Assembly (NCBI RefSeq): GCF_001905445.1
Contig: NZ_LIVQ01000004.1
Location: 315,462 to 379,461 of the forward strand
Direction of reading: 5' to 3'
Length of the DNA stretch: 64,000 nt
Source: Streptomyces sp. CB00455
GTDB lineage: Bacteria; Actinomycetota; Actinomycetes; Streptomycetales; Streptomycetaceae
The notes beneath the pieces are model-generated. The model was not told where the DNA came from. It saw only the letters and a program-made list of their open reading frames with translations, and searched no databases. The translations under genes were made by a program, and so were the position numbers. Each line of letters opens with the position of its first letter. Position 1 is the stretch's first letter. Positions 42,709-50,102 of this stretch are shown here, in pieces.

Positions 42709-42942
42709 ATGACAGTGAGTACCGTACTCATCCTCAGCGTGGTGGTAGCGATCATCACCGCTCTCGTACTCGCCCCGTCGGTCGCGGTGCCCCGCGCGGG
42801 CGCCGGCAAGGGCCGGCGCGGGTTGCGGGCCGGGCAGGCGCTCGGCCGGCACCGCGATACCGGGCCGCGGGGGGACGGACCGCGCCGCCTGCGAACGGTT
42901 CCGCAGCAGCGCAGCCCGCACTACCGGCGCACCGGCAGCTGA
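42709..42942 (+). CDS. Small single-pass membrane protein
   Basis: A 77-residue protein with one N-terminal transmembrane helix (VLILSVVVAIITALVLAPSVAV) followed by a very basic Arg/Gly-rich cytoplasmic tail. An AAGG Shine-Dalgarno precedes ATG 42709. No family is recognised. Topology and basic tail would suit nucleic-acid or membrane association. It runs towards the second cold-shock terminator. Confidence 0.6.
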   Translation: MTVSTVLILSVVVAIITALVLAPSVAVPRAGAGKGRRGLRAGQALGRHRDTGPRGDGPRRLRTVPQQRSPHYRRTGS

Positions 42943-42958
42943 CACCTGAAACGCAAGC

Positions 42959-42996
42959 AGCTGGGGCCCACACCCCGAAGGATGTGAGCCCCAGCT
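42959..42996 (-). terminator. Terminator of cold-shock gene 2
   Basis: A stem with outer arms AGCTGGGGC/GCCCCAGCT, extended after one mismatch, directly follows the stop codon of cold-shock gene 2. It parallels the terminator at 40086. Confidence 0.8.
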
Positions 42997-43014
42997 ACGT
43001 ATTGCGCGTCAGCG

Positions 43015-43218
43015 TCAGGCGGGAACGATGTTCTCGGCCGTCGGGCCCTTCTGGCCCTGCGCGATGTCGAAGATGACCTTCTGGCCTTCCTGGAGCTCGC
43101 GGAAGCCCTGGGCGGCGATGTTCGAGTAGTGGGCGAACACGTCAGCGCCGCCACCGTCCTGCTCGATGAAGCCGAAGCCCTTTTCCGCGTTGAACCACTT
43201 CACGGTACCAGCAGCCAT
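43015..43218 (-). CDS. Cold-shock protein 2
   Basis: A 67-residue CspA-family protein, GTVKWFNAEKGFGFIEQDGG ... VFAHYSNIAAQGFRELQEG ... AENIVPA, with intact RNP1 and RNP2. ATG 43218 has an AAGGAG Shine-Dalgarno. It is a close paralogue of the Csp at 40138, in the same orientation, with matching leader blocks and terminator. The second copy carries more Ile/Ala changes in the C-terminal third. Confidence 0.96.
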   Translation of the reverse strand: MAAGTVKWFNAEKGFGFIEQDGGGADVFAHYSNIAAQGFRELQEGQKVIFDIAQGQKGPTAENIVPA

Positions 43219-43394
43219 GTCATATCTCCTTAGGGGCAGTACACCGGTATCCACACCGTGCGGATACCGTGTCGCCGCGATGATCACCCCGACCGGAATA
43301 AGACCGGAAATACAAAAGTACTCCCACCGCGCCGAAGCGGGGTGGGGGCACTTGTAAGTTTTGGGAACCACAACTGCAACTGAGAACGACAGTA
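43219..43394 (-). promoter_or_regulatory. Conserved structured 5' leader and promoter of cold-shock gene 2
   Basis: The TACTGT -10 (43394-43389) and the leader blocks GTTGCAGTTGTGGTTCCC, AAAACTTACAAGTG, CCGGTCGGGG and ATCATCGCGGCGAC match those of cold-shock gene 1 in order and spacing. The hairpin between the blocks differs in sequence (CCCACC-type arms with a TTCG loop) but is kept as a hairpin. Confidence 0.75.
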
Positions 43395-43525
43395 GCACGC
43401 CACAACCGGCCGTCGGAGGTGTGGAATTCGACTCCAGCCGCCGCGATAAGAACCCTGACCGCCGGGACCGTAAAACCCTCCCACCGCGGGAGCAGATATT
43501 GAATTGCGTGTGGTGCAGCGTCTTC

Positions 43526-45256
43526 CTATGACTGTGCGCGCAGGACGTCGGCCACCCGCGGCGGCCGGTAGCCCGCTCCCTTGAGCACCTTGCCGTCCTC
43601 CCGCAGGACGGGGCGCCCGTCCGGTCCCAGCTTGGACATGTTGGCGCGGTGGACCTCGGCCAGCACGGCGTCGAGGTCGATGCCGTGCACGACGGCGGTC
43701 CCGTATGCGAGGTAGACCACATCGGCCAGTTCGTGCGCGATGTCCACCAGGCGCCCGGACGCGGTCGCCTCACCCAGTTCGGCCACCTCCTCCTCCAGGA
43801 GCACCTGGCGGTGCCGGGCCAGTTCCGGTGTGACGCCGACCGGGCCGGATGCGGCGTCCAGGCCGAAGGCCTCGTGGAATTCCCGGACCAGGTCCTGGGA
43901 CGTGTGTGCGCTTGCGGCGCCTGCCTCTCTCGCACGGACCGGGCGGGCGGGTCGAAGGGCGAGCACCGCGTTGTGACCGCCGAAACCGAAGGAATTGCTC
44001 AGGACGATGTCGCCGGAGTCCGGCAGCGCGCGGGGCGCCCCCGTGACCAGGTCCAGGTCGCAGGCATCGTCGAGATCGTCGCAGCCGATCGTCGGGGGGA
44101 CCTTCCCGTGGTGGAGCGTGAGGGCGGCGACCACCGCTGCCACCGCCCCGGCGGCGCCCTGGAGATGGCCCACGTTCCCCTTCACCGCCGTCACCGGGAC
44201 GCGCGGCGCCGCGGCGTCCCGCTCGGCCAGGAGGCGGCGCAGCGCCGTGGCCTCGGCGAGATCCCCCTCCACGGTGGCGGTGGCGTGCGCGTTGACGTGG
44301 ACGATGTCGGCCGGGGTGGAACCGGCGTCGGCGAGCGCGCGCCGCAGCGCGAGGACGATCCCGTCCCCCGAGGGGTCGGGCGCGACGATGTGGTGGGCGT
44401 CCGCCGACAGGCCCCAGCCGGCGGCTTCCCCGTAGATCCGGGCGCCGCGTGCCAGGGCGTGTTCCTCGGACTCCAGGACGAGCAGCGCGGCGCCCTCGCC
44501 GTGGACGAACCCGTCGCGGTCCTTGGCGAACGGCCGGGACGCCCGGCCGGGCTCGTCGTTGCGCGTGGACAGGGCGCGCATGGCGCAGAAGGCGGCCATC
44601 ACCGCGGGCGTGACGGCCGCTTCGGCTCCTCCCGCCAGGGCGACGTCGACGTGGCCATAGCGGATGCGGTCGATGGCCTGCCCGATGGCCTCGGTCCCCG
44701 AGGCGCAGGCACTCACGACGGTCCGGGCCTCGCCGGTGATGTTCAGGTCGAGCGAGATCTGGGCGGCGGCCTGGGAGGGCACCGTCATCGGCGCGGCGAG
44801 CGGCGAGACGCCGCGCGGGCCCTTGTCACGCAGCCGGCGGTCCCCCTCGACCAGCACGGGGGCGCCGCCGATGATCGTGCCGACGCACACGCCCACCCGG
44901 TCGGGGGCGAGTCCGCTCCCGACGGTTCCCGCGAGGTCGAAGCCGGCGTCCCGCCACGCCTCCCGGGCGGCGATGACGGCGAACTGGGCCGCGCGGTTCA
45001 TCCGCCGGGCCCGGGCCCTGGGCAGCAGCCCGGCGAGGTCGTCCGAGACGGTGGCGGCGATGCGCACGGGCTGGTCCGAGAACTCCTCACCGGCCAGCGG
45101 CCGCACGCCGCCCCGTCCTTCGAGGAGGCCCTGCCACAGCGGCTGCACGCCGATACCGAGAGGGGTGATCGCACCGAGGCCGGTAATCACGACCCGGCGC
45201 TTTGTGGCCCCGGTCACCGCATGGGGCCGGCCGTGAGGTGTGGGCGGCTGCTGCAT
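43526..45256 (-). CDS. Ketosynthase fused to a MazG/PRA-PH-like pyrophosphohydrolase
   Basis: The 576-residue protein has two parts. Residues 20-440 are a FabF-type beta-ketoacyl synthase with an intact triad: Cys184 in VVSACASGTEAIG, His324 in VNAHATATVEGD and His364 in KGNVGHLQGAAG. Residues 452-576 are an all-alpha NTP pyrophosphohydrolase domain of PRA-PH/MazG type: EExxE at 489-493, ExxD at 509-512, then EVHRANMSKLGPDGRPVLRE. Both domains look functional. I know of no standard KAS with this C-terminal domain. It is divergent from the XRE regulator and is probably part of the cluster extending to 52696. Confidence 0.9.
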   Translation of the reverse strand: MQQPPTPHGRPHAVTGATKRRVVITGLGAITPLGIGVQPLWQGLLEGRGGVRPLAGEEFSDQPVRIAATVSDDLAGLLPRARARRMNRAAQFAVIAAREAWRDAGFDLAGTVGSGLAPDRVGVCVGTIIGGAPVLVEGDRRLRDKGPRGVSPLAAPMTVPSQAAAQISLDLNITGEARTVVSACASGTEAIGQAIDRIRYGHVDVALAGGAEAAVTPAVMAAFCAMRALSTRNDEPGRASRPFAKDRDGFVHGEGAALLVLESEEHALARGARIYGEAAGWGLSADAHHIVAPDPSGDGIVLALRRALADAGSTPADIVHVNAHATATVEGDLAEATALRRLLAERDAAAPRVPVTAVKGNVGHLQGAAGAVAAVVAALTLHHGKVPPTIGCDDLDDACDLDLVTGAPRALPDSGDIVLSNSFGFGGHNAVLALRPARPVRAREAGAASAHTSQDLVREFHEAFGLDAASGPVGVTPELARHRQVLLEEEVAELGEATASGRLVDIAHELADVVYLAYGTAVVHGIDLDAVLAEVHRANMSKLGPDGRPVLREDGKVLKGAGYRPPRVADVLRAQS

Positions 45257-45424
45257 GAAGATCTGCTTTCCTGTTCCTGACCGTCAACCGCCAGTCTGCG
45301 GTGGACAGTTGATTGAATGAAAGCCGCCTTGAGGGCGTCCACGCAAGGACCTGAGACGCTCGTCACTCGGCGCGCCGCAAAGAGGGATGGAAGTCGACAA
45401 ACAATGACAGGGGGAGCTGTACAC

Positions 45425-45452
45425 TTCGACTCGCAGATCATGCGTCTAATAC
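45425..45452 (+). promoter_or_regulatory. Candidate promoter of the cluster regulator
   Basis: TTCGAC at 45425-45430, a 16-base spacer and TAATAC at 45447-45452 lie 25 bases before ATG 45477, followed by a GGGGGAG Shine-Dalgarno. The stretch is AT-richer than the flanks. Confidence 0.4.
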
Positions 45453-45476
45453 GCGCCATCGCTGGGGGAGTTTACG

Positions 45477-46343
45477 ATGGGGACAGCTGGCGTTCATCAT
45501 CGCGCTTTTGCGCCGGATCTTCATGCTCAAGCAATGAAGTTGTCACAACTTCTTCGTGTTTGGCGCATCGACGCGGGCGTCAAATTGCGGCGGGGAAAAG
45601 CAATTCCGCAAAAAGAGGTCGCCGAGCTCATGGGGGTGAGCGAGCGCTGGTACCGGAGCCTCGAAGCGGGGGACTCCGTCTCGCTCTCCAGTGAGATCCT
45701 GGGCCGGCTCTCCCAGGCCCTCGTACTGGGGCCCGACGAGCGCATGGTTCTCTACAGCCGCGCACTCGACGGCGCCGGACTGGCGCTGACCGATGAACAG
45801 GACGCGGCCGAAGGGCAGCTCGCGCTGCTGCACATGGTGACCGCGCAGACCGGCTTCCCGGCGTACCTGACGGACGGCTGCTGGAACATCCTGGGCTACA
45901 ACACCCTGATGTCCACCTGGTTCCCCTGGGTGCTGGAACCGGGCGCCAACCTCATGCGCTGGGCCCTGACCGAGCCCGGGGCGCGGGAGCAGATGCTGGA
46001 CTGGCGCCGGCACGCGGAGGTCTACCTGGCCATGCTGCGGTTCGCGCTGGCCACGGGCGGCTCGCGCAAGGCCTCGCTCGACGTCCTCCTCCAGCAGGTC
46101 CTGGAGGATCCCGAATGCCGCCGGCTGTGGGCGCAGGGGCCGAAGGTCGTCGCGTTCCGCCAGGGACACCGGTACCGGCTGGCCCTGCCGCACGTGTCGC
46201 CCGAACAGATCACCGTCACCTCCCAGGTACTCCTGCCCGCCTATCAGCACGGTCTGCGCTGCGTCATGCTGCTCCCGCAGAAGACCGTCCTGCCGCCCTG
46301 CGCGCTCATTCCGGAGCAGCAGTCCGGTGGTCCGGCGGAATAA
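45477..46343 (+). CDS. XRE/MmyB-like transcriptional regulator
   Basis: The 288-residue protein has an N-terminal helix-turn-helix (LSQLLRVWRIDAGVKLRRGKAIPQKEVAELMGVSERWYRSLEAGD, residues 21-66) and a C-terminal MmyB/MltR-type ligand-binding domain (GFPAYLTDGCWNILGYNTLMSTWFPWVLEPGANLMRWALTEP). This family often regulates neighbouring biosynthetic genes in Streptomyces and is thought to sense fatty-acid-like ligands. ATG 45477 with a GGGGGAG Shine-Dalgarno was chosen over ATG 45535. It sits between the ketosynthase and oxygenase genes and is the likely cluster regulator. Confidence 0.88.
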   Translation: MGTAGVHHRAFAPDLHAQAMKLSQLLRVWRIDAGVKLRRGKAIPQKEVAELMGVSERWYRSLEAGDSVSLSSEILGRLSQALVLGPDERMVLYSRALDGAGLALTDEQDAAEGQLALLHMVTAQTGFPAYLTDGCWNILGYNTLMSTWFPWVLEPGANLMRWALTEPGAREQMLDWRRHAEVYLAMLRFALATGGSRKASLDVLLQQVLEDPECRRLWAQGPKVVAFRQGHRYRLALPHVSPEQITVTSQVLLPAYQHGLRCVMLLPQKTVLPPCALIPEQQSGGPAE

Positions 46344-46376
46344 CGAACACCTTACACACGATTCCACACGGCCGTA

Positions 46377-46396
46377 AGCGGCACATTCCTGCCGCT
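46377..46396. promoter_or_regulatory. Cluster dyad 1 (AGCGGCA-N6-TGCCGCT)
   Basis: Perfect seven-base arms with a six-base spacer (CATTCC), 34 bases after the regulator stop. The same arms recur at 46517. The pair is the best candidate operator for the adjacent regulator. Confidence 0.55.
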
Positions 46397-46431
46397 CATG
46401 GATCCCCGGGATTCGGCGGCCCTTCCCCGAC

Positions 46432-46467
46432 AGGCGACCGGCAATCATTTGCCGGTCGCCTTTCATT
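46432..46467 (+). terminator. Intrinsic terminator of the cluster regulator
   Basis: A perfect 13-base-pair stem with loop TCAT is followed by TTCATTT, a U-rich tail unusual for this genome. It separates the regulator from the oxygenase operon. Confidence 0.85.
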
Positions 46468-46753
46468 TGCGCCTTTTCGGTGCTCCCGAATGCCGACGAA
46501 CCGGACAAGCCGGTCCAGCGGCAAACTTCTGCCGCTTGACGGGTGCTTGCGCCGGTGGACATCCTCGTATCGCCGAACCGTTTCGGACAATCGCTCACCT
46601 GCGAGGCCGATAACCGGTCGGTTCCATTCCGCCGCACGCGGGCAGATCCCCAGGTGCAAAAGGGCGGCGCGTCGAGAAACCCACGAAAAAGCCAATGACA
46701 CCATCACACGCAGGTCACACCGACGACCTGAGCAGTCACATGAAGGTTTGAGC
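46468..46753 (+). promoter_or_regulatory. Promoter region of the oxygenase operon
   Basis: Nearly 290 non-coding bases of comparatively low GC hold dyad 2 (46517-46536) and must hold the operon promoter. No confident -35/-10 pair was found. The stretch ends in an AAGG Shine-Dalgarno before ATG 46754. Confidence 0.45.
46517..46536. promoter_or_regulatory. Cluster dyad 2 (AGCGGCA-N6-TGCCGCT)
   Basis: The same arms as dyad 1 with spacer AACTTC. The two centres are 140 bases apart, on either side of the regulator terminator. Confidence 0.55.
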
Positions 46754-47755
46754 ATGGCACTGCAATTCGCGAGCACGGCCAATCGGACCGTTCTCGCCCG
46801 CCGGCACCAGAATCGCCTCGACCAGGCTTCTGTCGAAGCCGACTACCGCAGCCGCTTCCGTACCTGGGAACGAGTCGCCACCGTCCGGAACAACCCCGTG
46901 CGGATGCTGGACGGCGACGGCGAGCTCTTCTTCAGCCCCGAACTCGTGCCCGCCCTCTCACATCCGCTCCTTCAGGCGGCGGAGCCCCACGTCCGTGAGA
47001 CGGTGCTGGTCCACCGCCTCTACGAGTACCTCACGTTCACGATCGACCTGGAGCAGAGCGCCGTCATCCCGGTCACCGGGCACATCAGCCGCGGCATGTC
47101 GGGACTGGACCTGCCCGAGCCCATGCGCCTGGACGCCTTCAAGATCGTGACGGACGAGGCCTGGCACGCGCAGTTCACCTACGAGATCCTGCGCCAGGTA
47201 CGGACCCGCACCCGGATCGACCCGGCCCTCCCGTCCACCCCCACCTTCACCTCGGAGCTGGCGAGGATCCACGAGGAACTGCCGGCCGAGATCCGCGGCC
47301 TCGACGAGATGCTGTTCGCCATCGTCAGCGAGACGCTCATCTCCTCGATCCTCGACGAACTGCCCGAGGACAAGAGGCTCCCCGAGGGCGTCCGCGACAT
47401 GGTCGCCGATCACGCGGTCGACGAAGCCAAGCACCACTCGTACTTCTCGACGCTGCTGCGCTTCCTGTGGCCCGCGATGAGCCGGAAGGAACGGGAGCTG
47501 GCCGGCCCGTACATCCCGCAGCTGATCTTCGCGTTCCTGGAACCGGACTACACGAGCGCCGCCCTGGGGCTGAGCGCCGCCGGCTTGGGCGCCCGAGAAG
47601 TGGAGCAGGTCATGAGCGACGTCTACACGCGCGACAAGGTGGTGGACGACGTGCGCCGCGGCGCCGCGCCCACCCTCCAGTACTTCGTCGAGGCCGGGGC
47701 CCTGAAACACGGCGCCACCCTCGAAGCCTTCCAGGAATCGGGGCTGATCGCGTGA
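46754..47755 (+). CDS. AurF-type diiron N-oxygenase
   Basis: The 333-residue protein is of the p-aminobenzoate N-oxygenase AurF family. All seven diiron ligands can be placed with AurF-like spacing: Glu100, Glu135 and His138 (TDEAWH), Glu193 (VSETL), His220, Glu224 and His227 (DHAVDEAKHH). AurF homologues oxidise amines, mainly arylamines, to hydroxylamines or nitro groups. The open frame upstream of 46754 is untypical, and ATG 46754 has an AAGG Shine-Dalgarno. It is the first gene of the run ending at 52696; its stop overlaps the next start (GTGA). Confidence 0.9.
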   Translation: MALQFASTANRTVLARRHQNRLDQASVEADYRSRFRTWERVATVRNNPVRMLDGDGELFFSPELVPALSHPLLQAAEPHVRETVLVHRLYEYLTFTIDLEQSAVIPVTGHISRGMSGLDLPEPMRLDAFKIVTDEAWHAQFTYEILRQVRTRTRIDPALPSTPTFTSELARIHEELPAEIRGLDEMLFAIVSETLISSILDELPEDKRLPEGVRDMVADHAVDEAKHHSYFSTLLRFLWPAMSRKERELAGPYIPQLIFAFLEPDYTSAALGLSAAGLGAREVEQVMSDVYTRDKVVDDVRRGAAPTLQYFVEAGALKHGATLEAFQESGLIA

Positions 47756-48681
47756 GAGCGGCCATCGTCCAGGCGGCGCGCGCCCTGACGCCGACGGTCA
47801 CCCAGTACTGGCTCGCGCAGGCACCGGGCGGCTCCCCGCTGCCCGCCGCCGTGCCCGGCCAGCACGTCAACCTGCGCGTGGGCCCGCGGTTCAAGACCTT
47901 CACGGTCCTGGCGGCCGGCGAGGAGGGGTACGAGCTGGCGATCCGCAACCGCCACCGGGGCGCGCCGCGCGACCACCTCTCGCCCCGCATGCACGTCGGC
48001 GCTGCCGTCCGCGTCGGTGACCCGGCCGGGCACTTCACGGCGCAGAACCTGACGCCCTTCACCCACTTCCTGGCCGGCGGCGTGGGCATCAACCCCGTCC
48101 TGGCCGTCCTGGCCGACGGCCGGCTGCGTGGCTGGCGGCTCGTCTACGTCGACCGCGGCGCGCAGGAGTTCCCGTTCCTCGGGCGACTGCGCCGGCTGGC
48201 GGGGGAACAGGACGGCAGTGTCGTGACCGTCGACACCGGGACGCAGGGGCGTCCGGACTGGGCCGAGGTCGTCGGCGGCACACCGGCCGGCGCCACCATC
48301 GGCGTGTGCGGCCCGGCCGCGATGGTCACGGCGGTGCGTGCCGCCGTCGAGCGCGCCCCGGGCTCCCGCCAGATGGTCACCGACGCGCGCGAGGCGGCCG
48401 CCGGCGACATGCCGCACTCGGTGGAAGTGGAATGCGTCAAGACCGGCATCACCTTCCAGGCCCCGCAGCACCAGCCGCTGCTCGACGCACTGAACCGCCA
48501 CGGCGTGGTCGTCCCGTCCTCGTGCCGACAGGGCATCTGCGGGACGTGCGAGATCGAGGTCCGCACGGGCCAGATCGACCATCGCGACGAGGTGCTCACC
48601 GACCAGGAGAAGGCCGCATCCAGCTACATGATGCCGTGCGTCAGCAAGTCGATCAGCACACGCCTCGTGCTCAACGTCTGA
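47752..48681 (+). CDS. NAD(P)H oxidoreductase with fused 2Fe-2S ferredoxin
   Basis: The 309-residue electron-transfer protein has an FNR-like FAD/NAD part (PGQHVNLRVGPRFKTFTVL, THFLAGGVGINPVLAVL, GVCGPAAMVTAV) and a C-terminal plant-type ferredoxin with cysteines 258, 263, 266 and 296 (CRQGICGTC, later PCVSK). The layout is that of phthalate dioxygenase reductase-type proteins. Its overlap with the AurF-type gene makes it the natural electron donor for the diiron oxygenase, which AurF-family enzymes usually recruit from elsewhere. GTG start at 47752. Confidence 0.9.
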   Translation: MRAAIVQAARALTPTVTQYWLAQAPGGSPLPAAVPGQHVNLRVGPRFKTFTVLAAGEEGYELAIRNRHRGAPRDHLSPRMHVGAAVRVGDPAGHFTAQNLTPFTHFLAGGVGINPVLAVLADGRLRGWRLVYVDRGAQEFPFLGRLRRLAGEQDGSVVTVDTGTQGRPDWAEVVGGTPAGATIGVCGPAAMVTAVRAAVERAPGSRQMVTDAREAAAGDMPHSVEVECVKTGITFQAPQHQPLLDALNRHGVVVPSSCRQGICGTCEIEVRTGQIDHRDEVLTDQEKAASSYMMPCVSKSISTRLVLNV

Positions 48682-48716
48682 TGCCGGCGACCACCACCCT
48701 GACCAGGAAGACCCCT

Positions 48717-49526
48717 GTGAACCAGCTCATCACCGGCTACGCCGGCCGGATCGGACTCCAGGTGCCGTTGGAGCCGACCGTCGAGTGCCTGCGGCAGCTG
48801 CACGAGGCGCACCTCTACAACGTCCCCTTCGAGAACTTCAGCATGCACGGCAACGCGGAACGGGGCCTGAGCGAAGAGGCGCTGGGCGAGGCCATCGTGG
48901 AGCGGCGCCGGGGCGGCATCTGCTTCGAGACCGGGAGGATGATGCAGTCGCTGTTCGACGCGTGCGGATTCGACTACGAGATCCGCCTGGCGAGCTGCGT
49001 CAACCCCACCACCCAGGGCCTCGGCCCGGCCACCCACCAGGTCTTCGTCGTGACCATCGGCGCCGAGCGCCTGCTCTTCGACATCGGGTACGGCGCCCAG
49101 GGCCCCCGGGGTCCGGTCCCGCTGGCCGACGGCGAGCGGGTGGAGCACCCGGCGCTGTCCTGCCGGGTCGGCCTCGACAGCACGGGCGCCGCCCCGGTCT
49201 GGACGGTGGCGATCATGGAGCACGCCGCCAACGCGACCGAATGGCGCGACATCTACCGCTTCGTCGACGCCCCGGTCGGCGAAGCCGACCTGGAGATGGC
49301 GCACTTCTACACGACGGCGTCCCCGAACAGCCTGCTGAACAAGCACAAGGTGGCGAGCATCCCCACCCCCGCCGGCCGGGTGAGCGTGCGCGACGGGCAC
49401 GTGACGGTCGTGCGGGACGGCAGCAGCAACACGACCCCCGTCGAGGACGAGGCGCAGCTGCAGGACGTGCTCGCGCGCCACTTCGGCCTCACCGTTCCCC
49501 TGCCCGATCTCGGGCTCGAAAGGTAG
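48717..49526 (+). CDS. Arylamine N-acetyltransferase family enzyme
   Basis: A 269-residue protein of the NAT family. Counting from the GTG at 48717, the catalytic triad falls at Cys69 (RRGGICFE), His107 (THQVF) and Asp122 (LFDIGYG), the canonical NAT positions. This supports the GTG start over the in-frame ATG at 48681, as does an AGGAAG Shine-Dalgarno six bases upstream. NATs acylate arylamines, hydrazines or N-hydroxyarylamines; NAT-like enzymes also form amide bonds in polyketide pathways, for example macrolactam release. Next to an N-oxygenase, acylation of the same amine is a plausible role. Confidence 0.92.
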   Translation: MNQLITGYAGRIGLQVPLEPTVECLRQLHEAHLYNVPFENFSMHGNAERGLSEEALGEAIVERRRGGICFETGRMMQSLFDACGFDYEIRLASCVNPTTQGLGPATHQVFVVTIGAERLLFDIGYGAQGPRGPVPLADGERVEHPALSCRVGLDSTGAAPVWTVAIMEHAANATEWRDIYRFVDAPVGEADLEMAHFYTTASPNSLLNKHKVASIPTPAGRVSVRDGHVTVVRDGSSNTTPVEDEAQLQDVLARHFGLTVPLPDLGLER

Positions 49527-49532
49527 TACCCC

Positions 49533-50102
49533 ATGCACTATCTGACCGTACCCGGCTACACCGGTTCCGGCCCGGACCACTGGCAGACGCATCTGGAGAA
49601 CACCTTCGAGGGCTTCTCCCGCGTGGTCCAGGAGGACTGGGAGGACGTGGACCGCGGCCGCTGGGTCGACACGCTCGACGCGGCCGTCCGCGGCACCGAC
49701 GACGAGGTCTTCCTCATCGGGCACAGCTGTGGATCGGTGACGCTCGCGCAGTGGGCCGCGACCCGCTGGGACAGCCGGGTCGTCGGCGGGCTGCTCGTCG
49801 CCCCGGCCGATGTCGACGCGGCCGGGGCGCTTGCGGCCATCCGGTCCCAGGCGCCCCTGCCCACGGTGGCGCTCCCGCTGAAGACGCACCTCGTGGTGTC
49901 CGACAATGATCCGCACCTGTCGCTGGAGCGCGGCCTGGCGCTCGCGGAGGCGTGGGGGAGCAGCGTCGAGGTCATCAGCGGCGGCGGGCACTTCGCCACG
50001 CTCGACGGCTTCGGCCCGTGGAGCCACGTGGCGGGGCTGATCGAGCGGCTTTCCGGCAACGCACTTGAAACGACTCCGGGACGTGTCCCCCTTGCGCAGT
50101 AA
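49533..50102 (+). CDS. RBBP9/YdeN-type serine hydrolase
   Basis: A 189-residue alpha/beta hydrolase of the RBBP9/YdeN type. It starts HYLTVPGYTGSGPDHWQTHLE, has the nucleophile elbow GHSCGS with Ser65, an acid in VSDNDPHLS and the catalytic His in SGGGHFA. Such small hydrolases cleave esters or thioesters. Here it could release or proofread a pathway intermediate (inference). It begins seven bases after the NAT stop and its 3' end overlaps the transporter start. Confidence 0.87.
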   Translation: MHYLTVPGYTGSGPDHWQTHLENTFEGFSRVVQEDWEDVDRGRWVDTLDAAVRGTDDEVFLIGHSCGSVTLAQWAATRWDSRVVGGLLVAPADVDAAGALAAIRSQAPLPTVALPLKTHLVVSDNDPHLSLERGLALAEAWGSSVEVISGGGHFATLDGFGPWSHVAGLIERLSGNALETTPGRVPLAQ

